Of a stretch of DNA of 64,000 nt, positions 58,257 to 64,000 are shown piece after piece. Position numbers and translations under genes: made by a program. Origin of the DNA: Cellvibrio sp. 79 (GTDB lineage Bacteria; Pseudomonadota; Gammaproteobacteria; Pseudomonadales; Cellvibrionaceae); contig MVDH01000003.1 in assembly GCA_003056245.1 (NCBI GenBank), forward strand, positions 454,187-518,186, read 5' to 3'. Each line of letters starts with the position of its first letter. Position 1 is the stretch's first letter. The notes below the pieces were generated by a model. The model did not search any database and was not told where the DNA came from. It saw nothing but the letters and a program-made list of their open reading frames with translations.

Positions 58257-58925
58257 TTAAAAAAGACCGGAAAATTCATCACTGGCTTTTTCATTTTTTT
58301 CGCTCGCCAGATTTTCCAGTTTGACCTGCTGTTGCAGTGGTTTATTGTCACTAAGGGCGACGGGAATTTCAGGAGCTGAAGTAGTCAAGCGCGAATGGAA
58401 AATCTGTAGCCGGTATTTACCTGCCGGAGCCTGAATGTTCACATTACCTTGCGCGTCGCTCAATGCGTAATATTCAGTATCTACCACAAAAATATAGGCG
58501 ACCATTGAATCGTGAATATTACAACCCAGCACTACAGTTCCGGGTTTATCAAACAGTACTGGCTCTGCGGTCATACCGTGATAGAGACGCAGCTCAAATT
58601 TTTTTGCAGGAGAAAACGAGTAAACGTGATGGCGAATGTCATCGCTGTTAGGAAATTTCACCAACGTATTAGTGCGTATTGCCATTATTGCTGGCGTAAA
58701 CATTTTGTTATGTTGATCGATAGAGGCAAGCAATGGCTGGTTAAATACTGGTTTTTGTTCCGGCACAAGCGCGGCGACAACATCAGTTATTGGTTGCCCT
58801 TGGGCATCGCTTACCTTGAGTTGCAATTCGGCAGCATACGTCATTACACAACAACAAATTGACGCGATTAGAACGGTAATCTTTTTGCAAATCCGGAGCG
58901 GCGTAGCTGAAATGGTTAATTTCAT
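58257..58925 (-). CDS. Cupredoxin-like protein ('methylamine utilization'-type)
   Basis: The 222-residue protein has a signal peptide (cleavage near M-T-Y-A-A-E) and a plastocyanin-like fold with a complete type 1 copper set: His99/His100 (R-H-H-V-Y-S-F), Cys135, His138 and Met141 (G-C-N-I-H-D-S-M). A second small beta domain (A-L-S-D-A-Q-G-N-V) and a charged tail follow. It should be a periplasmic electron carrier or copper-binding sensor. Annotations as methylamine-utilization proteins reflect weak similarity only. The ATG at 58925 has AAGGA upstream; GTG at 58931 is possible. It is second in the operon, 15 bases after the cyclase stop. Confidence 0.83.
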   Translation of the reverse strand: MKLTISATPLRICKKITVLIASICCCVMTYAAELQLKVSDAQGQPITDVVAALVPEQKPVFNQPLLASIDQHNKMFTPAIMAIRTNTLVKFPNSDDIRHHVYSFSPAKKFELRLYHGMTAEPVLFDKPGTVVLGCNIHDSMVAYIFVVDTEYYALSDAQGNVNIQAPAGKYRLQIFHSRLTTSAPEIPVALSDNKPLQQQVKLENLASEKNEKASDEFSGLF

Positions 58926-58940
58926 AATCACATCCTTAAT

Positions 58941-60635
58941 CTACAAGCGTTGACAGCGATTGCGCCCCGTCGATTTGGCGTCATACAGAGCCTGGTCTGC
59001 ACGCTCAAATGCAGACTCCAACGTATCGCTGGTTTTAAATTCGGTAACACCAATTGAAACAGTAATTGTTAAAGGCTGATCTTTATAATTGAACGCTGCA
59101 TTGGCGATGGCGTCGCGCACTTTTTCCAATACATCCAGAGCAGTTTTGCTGTCCGTTTCCGGCATAAGCGCAACAAATTCCTCACCACCATAACGACAAA
59201 AGAAATCAACTTCGCGCAAACGTTTGGCAATAGATCTACCAATAACTTTTATAACCCGATCCCCGGCTTGATGACCAAATGAATCGTTAATACGTTTGAA
59301 ATGATCAATGTCGAATACTGCAACACTTAACGGCCGACCATAACGTTGCCAACGTTGAACTTCTGTATGGGCCCTTTCGTTGTAAGCTTCACGATTCGGC
59401 AACTCGGTAAGCGCATCTTGCATGGCTTTTTTTCGCTGTACTTCAAGATTGGTGCGATTTTTTTCTGCTTCCACTTCCATGGATTTTATTTTTGCGCCGA
59501 GCGTTTCGAGCTGCTGAGCCAAGTTTATTTGCACCTGTTCAGTACTCTGGTGTTGATCAAGCGCTTGTCGAATATTCCCCAACTGCGATTTCACTTTGTC
59601 TTTCAGTTGGTTGAGATCAGTGGCATTTTCTGCAGATGTTTCAAGCTCACCCATTTCGCGCATCATGTCATCTTGCAATTTGCGCGAGGCAGCGCGTTCA
59701 TTCTGCGAGTGTTTTACGGCGCCGCCGAGCAGGGAATAAATATCACCTAGCTCTTCATTAACATTTTTCAAATAATTGGCAAATGCGTGGCTGGCCGCAA
59801 GATAGGCCTCCATCACCAGTGAGCGCACAGAATCCAGCGCCGGAATTACGGCATCGGGTGGAATACCGGCTTCAAGTTTGCTGCGTAACAGCTGAACTTT
59901 GTTTTTTAATAAAGCATCATGCTCCAGCCCTTGCAAAAACTCGTTGATTACCCTGACGATGGCTTCGTGGTAATCAGTTTTTTTTTCATCGGGCAGGTGT
60001 TTAACTACCGGCGCCCCAACAGAGGCTATTGCGCTTGGCGGAGCGTCAATACCAGCCGGAAACGGTAAGTTGTCAATGTAATCCTCACTATCGGCTGCGC
60101 GTTCTACTTCATCCGCTTTCGATGATTTACCACCCAAAATCTTTCCAAACAATCCTACTTTGGGCTGTTCAATTTCTTTTAAGGCCTGTTGTTGGATATT
60201 TGCCAACTGTTGTAAAAGCGCAGGGTACAAATGGATTTTTTTGCTACGTTGAGGCAGGCTGCCAAGAAATTCGCTAATGTCTTTGGAAACGCCCCGGGAT
60301 AATTTGAATGCATCCAGCGCTTTCACCGTATCGTTCAACGCGGTGCGCACATCCTGGGCGCCTTGGTCGCGACGGGACTCAAAGGCGAGCGCGGCTTTTT
60401 CCAATTGCTCAAGGATTTTGTTCATCTCCGCCGCGCCAGTATCACTGCGCAATTTTTCGCGCAATTGCGTCATGATGTTATCCAGGGTTTCATCCTGGCC
60501 ATCGGCAGCAATACTCACCCTGACGAGGGCCGCACGCAGCAATTCTTGCTGGCGGGCAAACTTCTTCTCTAACTGCTCCTGCTCATCCAGGGCATTGAGG
60601 TACTTCTCCCGCCAGTTATTCTTATCACCTGTCAT
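58941..60635 (-). CDS. Cytoplasmic diguanylate cyclase with coiled-coil N-terminal region
   Basis: The 564-residue protein starts M-T-G-D-K-N-N-W-R-E-K-Y-L and has a long helical N-terminal region (to about 390) with coiled coils. A GGDEF domain follows with G-G-E-E-F (483-487) and an R-E-V-D inhibitory site five residues before it, so it should make c-di-GMP and be product-inhibited. No membrane segment is visible. I prefer the ATG at 60635; an in-frame ATG at 60704 adds a 23-residue leader unlike the family. It is the first gene of the minus-strand operon that ends with the truncated haemoglobin. Confidence 0.87.
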   Translation of the reverse strand: MTGDKNNWREKYLNALDEQEQLEKKFARQQELLRAALVRVSIAADGQDETLDNIMTQLREKLRSDTGAAEMNKILEQLEKAALAFESRRDQGAQDVRTALNDTVKALDAFKLSRGVSKDISEFLGSLPQRSKKIHLYPALLQQLANIQQQALKEIEQPKVGLFGKILGGKSSKADEVERAADSEDYIDNLPFPAGIDAPPSAIASVGAPVVKHLPDEKKTDYHEAIVRVINEFLQGLEHDALLKNKVQLLRSKLEAGIPPDAVIPALDSVRSLVMEAYLAASHAFANYLKNVNEELGDIYSLLGGAVKHSQNERAASRKLQDDMMREMGELETSAENATDLNQLKDKVKSQLGNIRQALDQHQSTEQVQINLAQQLETLGAKIKSMEVEAEKNRTNLEVQRKKAMQDALTELPNREAYNERAHTEVQRWQRYGRPLSVAVFDIDHFKRINDSFGHQAGDRVIKVIGRSIAKRLREVDFFCRYGGEEFVALMPETDSKTALDVLEKVRDAIANAAFNYKDQPLTITVSIGVTEFKTSDTLESAFERADQALYDAKSTGRNRCQRL

Positions 60636-60742
60636 AAATTGCACGTTGCCTGTCTGCTTGGATGGAAAGGTAAAATCCAGTATAGCTAGGGAACGTAAAC
60701 GCATAGGCTGATGACAATAAAAACGCCTGAAAAGTTAACAAC

Positions 60743-60782
60743 TACAAAAAACAAAGCCCGCATCTTTTGGGATGCGGGCTTT
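60743..60782 (-). terminator. Terminator of dsbA
   Basis: A 12-bp perfect stem (AAAGCCCGCATC at 60753-60764 with GATGCGGGCTTT at 60771-60782) is followed on the minus strand by G-T6. It lies 22 bases after the dsbA stop. Confidence 0.9.
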
Positions 60783-60804
60783 GGGGAACGCGAAACGGTA
60801 ATAG

Positions 60805-61437
60805 TTATTTCTTGGCAGCGCGCTCTTTAGCGACCAGGAAATCCACCACTTTCAACATTTCTTCGTGGCCACCGGAAAGACGTGAACTAACACGGTATTT
60901 GCCATTAACTACCAACTCTGGTGTGCCAGTTACCTTATAGCTGCGAGCACGGGCTTCGGCTTGCTTGATTTGGCTGGTAACACCGAAAGAATTGTAAGTA
61001 CTAATCGTTTTAGCTTTATCTACACCATAGGTAACAAAAAAATCGGCCCAGTCTTCAGCAGTATTGAAGCTTTTATGTTCCAGGTGCAACGCATTGAAAA
61101 CTGCCATGTGCGCTTGATCTTTGATTTTTAACGTCATGGCCGTGTAGTAACCACGCATCAAAGGCTCCATACCGGCATTCCACATCGCGTGTGTTTGTAC
61201 AACATATACGTCACTCGCCTGCTTTTTCTCCCAAGCTTGTAACAAAGGTTCAAAGTGGAAGCAGTGTGGGCATGAATAGGCAAAAACTTCTGCCACCTCA
61301 ATCTTGCTCGGGTCAGCAGTACGCACCGGTTGCTCAAGCAATACGTACTGCTTGCCTTCCAGATACTCTTCCACTTTGTCCTGGGCACATGCACTCAGGG
61401 AAAATACCAAGCCCAATAGGGCAACCAAAATACGCAT
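60805..61437 (-). CDS. dsbA: Thiol:disulfide interchange protein DsbA
   Basis: The 210-residue thioredoxin-fold protein has an export signal, the active-site C-P-H-C (56-59) and the cis-proline loop V-T-G-T-P (about 169-173). It oxidises cysteine pairs in periplasmic proteins. The signal ends F-S-L-S-A-C-A-Q, so cleavage could be after A-Q-type residues or, less usually, as a lipoprotein at Cys17. Length is normal. It stands alone between two terminators. Confidence 0.93.
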   Translation of the reverse strand: MRILVALLGLVFSLSACAQDKVEEYLEGKQYVLLEQPVRTADPSKIEVAEVFAYSCPHCFHFEPLLQAWEKKQASDVYVVQTHAMWNAGMEPLMRGYYTAMTLKIKDQAHMAVFNALHLEHKSFNTAEDWADFFVTYGVDKAKTISTYNSFGVTSQIKQAEARARSYKVTGTPELVVNGKYRVSSRLSGGHEEMLKVVDFLVAKERAAKK

Positions 61438-61576
61438 AAACGCTCCTCATTTTATTGTGTTCGCCGGGATGATTAACGGGGTGACAATTCTGCTTGCTTA
61501 GTCCTGTAACTCATCATCAAGTTCCCCGATAGGGGCCGGATTCTCCAGCGCCGGAGCCCATCTGTAAAGAGCAGAA

Positions 61577-61605
61577 ATAAAAAAGGCGACTAATGTCGCC
61601 TTTTT
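61577..61605. terminator. Terminator after cytochrome c4
   Basis: AAAAAGGCGAC (61580-61590) pairs with GTCGCCTTTTT (61595-61605) around TAAT. T runs occur on both strands, so it can act in either direction; on the minus strand it ends the cytochrome gene 36 bases after its stop. Confidence 0.9.
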
Positions 61606-61640
61606 TATCGCCCTGCAAGTCGCTACTTCTATTTCAATGT

Positions 61641-62324
61641 TTAGTTCAAGCCAGCAATATAGTTAGCCAATGCAACAATTTCCGCATCGCTCAGCTTGTC
61701 TGCCACTGAACGCATAATCGATTGGTCACCATCGTTCTTACGATCACCAGAGCGAAATGCACGCAGTTGCTTTTCCACATACTCGGGATGCTGGCCGCTT
61801 AAGCGCGGGAAACCAGCAGGAATATTGCCTTTTCCGTCCGGAGCGTGGCAGCCCGTACAAGCAGGAACACCGGTGGATGGGTTACCCGCACGATAGGTGC
61901 GCTCACCCAGCTCAAGTCCATCTACCTTGATACCGGAGTTAACTTGTACTTCGATTTTTTTGGAGCCGGACAATTGGGTAGTCTGCGCAGAGAAATGCGC
62001 AGCCAGATCTTCCAGATCCTGCTTGGTCATTTTGGCCAGCAAGCCGGTCATTTCTACAACAGCGCGACCAGTATTGGCTTTTTTAGCCGCATCTGTTTCC
62101 AGATCCCAAGCCTGGATGTCAGTCATTTGCTTCAACAGATAACGCTCACCCAAACCGGCCAATTTAGGGAAAGTGCCAACCATGCTATTGCCGTCAGCGC
62201 CGTGGCACGCACCACAAACTGCTGCTTTGGTCGCGCCTGCCGCCGCATCTCCAGCCGCCAGAGCGCCCTGGGCTACTGCGACTAAACCCAGCGATAAAAG
62301 TGCATTTCGTACGATATGTTTCAT
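61641..62324 (-). CDS. Dihaem cytochrome c4
   Basis: The 227-residue protein has a signal peptide (cleavage near A-L-A-A-G-D) and two cytochrome c domains with haem motifs C-G-A-C-H (37-41) and C-T-G-C-H (156-160). Methionine ligands are likely in the segments near M-T-G-L-L and S-I-M-R-S-V-A. It is a periplasmic electron carrier to terminal oxidases, common next to engB and dsbA in gammaproteobacteria. The 215-base gap to engB must hold both divergent promoters; I see no clear regulatory palindrome there. Confidence 0.93.
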   Translation of the reverse strand: MKHIVRNALLSLGLVAVAQGALAAGDAAAGATKAAVCGACHGADGNSMVGTFPKLAGLGERYLLKQMTDIQAWDLETDAAKKANTGRAVVEMTGLLAKMTKQDLEDLAAHFSAQTTQLSGSKKIEVQVNSGIKVDGLELGERTYRAGNPSTGVPACTGCHAPDGKGNIPAGFPRLSGQHPEYVEKQLRAFRSGDRKNDGDQSIMRSVADKLSDAEIVALANYIAGLN

Positions 62325-62539
62325 TGGCTAACCCGAATTGATCGATGAATCTGATTGTTATAGGTGCAGCCCTCTGGAGCTACACCGGGCGACAAGTTCG
62401 CTTAATGATGGACCAACAAGCTACAATTGCACCCCTATTTCGCATGAATCCTGCCTTTTGGCGCGTACCGCGACCTTTAAAAGCGGCGGCATTATATTAC
62501 CAACGCGCTAATAACACACTATTTTGAAGGGTTATTATC

Positions 62540-63187
62540 TTGACCGAGATCGTATTTACCAAGGCTTATTTTTCCAAAAGCGCGCCCAGCATCCGTGAAT
62601 GCCCACCCGAAACCGGCTACGAAGTAGCCTTTGCTGGCCGCTCCAATGCAGGGAAATCCAGTGCTATCAATGCCTTGACCAATCAAAAGCTGGCGCGCAC
62701 CAGTAAAACCCCTGGCCGGACGCAGTTAATCAATTTTTTTAATCTGGGCGAAAACCAGCGTTTGGTCGATTTACCTGGCTACGGATACGCCAAAGTATCG
62801 CGCGAACAAAAAGAGAAATGGCAACGCGATCTTTCTGAATATCTGCAAAAGCGTCAGACCTTACAAGGCTTGGTGCTTTTGATGGATATCCGTCACCCGT
62901 TGCAAGAATTCGACACCACCATGCTCAACTGGGCCAAGCGCGGCCATATGCCGGTTCATATACTCCTGACGAAGGCAGATAAGTTGAGCCGCAGCCAGGC
63001 AATGAAAAGTCTTTTCGAGGTTCAGAAAGAATTGAAACATTTAGGATTGGATAAAGTCGCCAGCGTTCAGTGTTTTTCTTCATTGAAATACACAGGCCTG
63101 GACGACCTGAAAGCCAAACTACAAAGCTGGTTAGCACCGGAAACCAATCCAGTAAGCGAACAAGCTACAGAGGAAAAGCCCCAATAA
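62540..63187 (+). CDS. engB: Ribosome-biogenesis GTPase EngB (YihA/YsxC)
   Basis: The 215-residue GTPase has G1 G-R-S-N-A-G-K-S (33-40), the switch segment [10 protein letters not shown]3 D-L-P-G-Y-G-Y-A (from 77) and G4 T-K-A-D (144-147), all typical of EngB. It takes part in large ribosomal subunit assembly. The start is a TTG at 62540 with GAAGG nine bases upstream; no nearby ATG fits the conserved N-terminus. A short acidic tail after W-L-A-P-E is usual. Confidence 0.94.
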   Translation: MTEIVFTKAYFSKSAPSIRECPPETGYEVAFAGRSNAGKSSAINALTNQKLARTSKTPGRTQLINFFNLGENQRLVDLPGYGYAKVSREQKEKWQRDLSEYLQKRQTLQGLVLLMDIRHPLQEFDTTMLNWAKRGHMPVHILLTKADKLSRSQAMKSLFEVQKELKHLGLDKVASVQCFSSLKYTGLDDLKAKLQSWLAPETNPVSEQATEEKPQ

Positions 63188-63216
63188 AAAAACCGATGAT
63201 TTAAAGAAATCATCGG
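63186..63216 (-). terminator. Minus-strand terminator-like hairpin after engB
   Basis: CCGATGATTT (63193-63202) pairs perfectly with AAATCATCGG (63207-63216). Only on the minus strand does a T7 tract follow. It touches the engB stop codon, so it would stop transcription entering engB from the right. Confidence 0.65.
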
Positions 63217-63222
63217 AAAAGG

Positions 63223-63271
63223 CTGGCACCCTTGGGGTGGTGCCAGATGGGCTTAGGTCTTTCGACCAAGG
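63223..63271. other. Two further hairpins in the engB downstream region
   Basis: CTGGCACC (63223-63230) pairs with GGTGCCAG (63239-63246). A second stem of about eight pairs with one mismatch follows at 63252-63271 around TTTC. Neither has a T tract. Nothing coding is supported in 63217-63462; the stretch may be a structured 3' end or part of an RNA. Confidence 0.4.
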
Positions 63272-63462
63272 ACAAGAGGGAAAAATCTCAATCGGAAGCG
63301 GACTAATGGAGCACCGATTTGCTGAACTATCTGACTCAAGGCGACAGCTATAAGTTCAGGTAAAAACGTAAATCTTTGTAATTGCAACAATTTTTGCACA
63401 ATTTGCGCATTAAACGCATTGGGCTTAACAGATAACTCCAATCGACAAAGCAAAATCAATGG

Positions 63463-63490
63463 ACGAAAAAAAACCCCGATATTATCGGGG
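63463..63490 (-). terminator. Strong minus-strand terminator
   Basis: CCCCGAT (63474-63480) and ATCGGGG (63484-63490) pair around ATT, and on the minus strand a run of eight or nine T follows. It would end the candidate small RNA or the transcript of the gene at 63734. Confidence 0.85.
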
Positions 63491-63600
63491 TTTGCTTAGC
63501 ATTTATTTCGCTCAGCTGGCTTAAGCGCCATTAGGGGAGGAGTTAGCTCATGATCGTAAAACACACATAACTCAGACCTAAACTTCCTTAAATAAGTTCA
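63463..63600 (-). ncRNA. Candidate small RNA beside engB
   Basis: On the minus strand a TTGACA (63632-63637) and TCTAAT (63607-63612), 19 bases apart, would start an RNA near 63600. A strong hairpin with a T8 tract would end it near 63463, giving about 138 bases. It contains an unpaired-looking CTCCTCCCC (63534-63542), complementary to ribosome-binding sites. Spot 42 in E. coli and ErsA in Pseudomonas lie in the polA-engB gap, so position, size and seed type fit such a regulator. polA is not seen in the window and I cannot claim sequence homology. Confidence 0.4.
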
Positions 63601-63733
63601 AAGAATATTAGAAAAAATTTGCACAATTTTTTGTCAATCTAACAAAAGCATTTAAAATCATAGGGTTACAGGTAAATTTTTATTGTAAAAAACACAAAAT
63701 TTTGCTTGGTCGCATTTTTCATCACCCCTGAAC

Positions 63734-64000
63734 TTATGGTTTTACCTTCTCTTGGAAAGGCTGATCTTCGAGCAATTGCATAAAATCCGGGGTAAAGCTT
63801 ACGTGAAGGCCTTCCAATAACGGGTTCTTCATCGCAATTATCTTCCTCCCTTTAATGCGAACATAATCTAGGCTGGTGTGGTAATGCGCCTTCCATAAGA
63901 CCTGCAAGGAACCATCGGCATAGGCTTTCTTCAATCCTGCTTCTATGCGCTCTTTGGCTACGGAACTCTGACTGTTGAGGTAAAAAAAACGGGGCAGTGG
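63734..64000 (-). CDS. C-terminal part of a solute-binding-type protein
   Basis: The gene enters from the right edge; only its last 88 codons are present. The segment S-S-V-A-K-E-R-I-E-A-G-L-K-K-A-Y-A-D-G-S-L resembles the end of family 3-like periplasmic substrate-binding domains, where a helix carries the I-E-x-G-L-x-x-A-x-x-D-G-S pattern. What follows (L-L-E-G-L-H-V-S-F-T-P) I cannot place. Whether it belongs to a transporter or is a stand-alone sensor cannot be judged from this fragment. The 130 bases between its stop and the candidate small RNA are very AT-rich. Confidence 0.6.
   Translation of the reverse strand, partial: PLPRFFYLNSQSSVAKERIEAGLKKAYADGSLQVLWKAHYHTSLDYVRIKGRKIIAMKNPLLEGLHVSFTPDFMQLLEDQPFQEKVKP

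Noticed and set aside
63253-63459. 68-codon open frame on the minus strand
   Set aside because: TTG start without ribosome site, composition unlike the neighbouring proteins, and it lies between hairpins; no evidence for coding.
63534-63570. Plus-strand GGGGAGGAG, seven bases, then ATG and a six-codon frame ending TAA
   Set aside because: It looks like a ribosome site and leader peptide, but six codons with no gene downstream give no support. The same bases read on the minus strand fit a seed of the small RNA candidate better.

Overview
The window looks like chromosome from a marine- or soil-type polysaccharide-degrading gammaproteobacterium, most like the Cellvibrionaceae (Cellvibrio/Saccharophagus relatives). 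I infer this from the long TonB-dependent receptors, the flavin-dependent 'tryptophan halogenase' paralogues beside them, a family 9 glycoside hydrolase, several c-di-GMP enzymes, and housekeeping genes of gammaproteobacterial type (fadE, dsbA, cytochrome c4, engB). No database search was possible; all names rest on recognised motifs, lengths and gene order.

Layout. (1) 1-9620: an exopolysaccharide locus of the kind found in exosortase/PEP-CTERM systems. On the minus strand are a TPR lipoprotein (cut by the window edge), an outer-membrane barrel protein, a BY-kinase-like ATPase with a ruined Walker A, a Wzz-type chain-length protein, a Wza-type export lipoprotein and a polyprenyl-phosphate sugar transferase. 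Divergent on the plus strand are a UDP-sugar dehydrogenase, a UDP-glucuronate epimerase and a polysaccharide deacetylase. No exosortase is in the window. (2) 9677-9753: tRNA-Arg(CCG). (3) 9844-32964: an O-antigen/capsule-type locus, AT-rich in its middle. It has dTDP-rhamnose genes (rfbD, rfbC, rfbB but no rfbA), a block ordered much like the Pseudomonas aeruginosa O5 wbp locus (wbpA/B/D/E, wzx, hisH, hisF, wbpG, wbpI types) that predicts an acetamidino-mannuronic acid sugar, a polymerase candidate, glycosyltransferases, a pglC/D/E-type bacillosamine set with a WbpM/PglF-type dehydratase, a ligase/polymerase-type membrane protein and a second Wzz. (4) 33157-40153: a membrane diguanylate cyclase with a possible carbohydrate-binding sensor, fadE, and two COG0523 (CobW-type) metallochaperone GTPases flanking a small secreted protein; one GTPase gene has a clear Zur-type operator. 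(5) 40154-54350: two converging loci, receptor 1 -> halogenase A -> halogenase B (plus) and receptor 2 -> halogenase C (minus), followed by a GH9 hydrolase. (6) 54509-60635: a tight five-gene minus-strand operon of diguanylate cyclase, cupredoxin-like protein, GGDEF-EAL protein, DUF3034 outer-membrane protein and a lipoprotein truncated haemoglobin. (7) 60805-64000: dsbA, cytochrome c4, engB, a candidate small RNA in the intergenic region next to engB, and the end of a solute-binding-type protein.

How the genes work together. Regions 1 and 3 each carry their own initiating transferase and chain-length protein, so they probably make two different surface polysaccharides while sharing nucleotide-sugar supply. 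Regions 4 and 6 contain three c-di-GMP enzymes that could tie matrix production to sugar or redox/gas cues. Region 5 is a nutrient-uptake locus in which flavin-dependent halogenases with complete active sites sit beside TonB receptors; their substrate is unknown. The most unusual parts are the five-gene haem/copper/c-di-GMP operon, the three-halogenase locus with its intercistronic hairpins, the degenerate kinase and the candidate small RNA.
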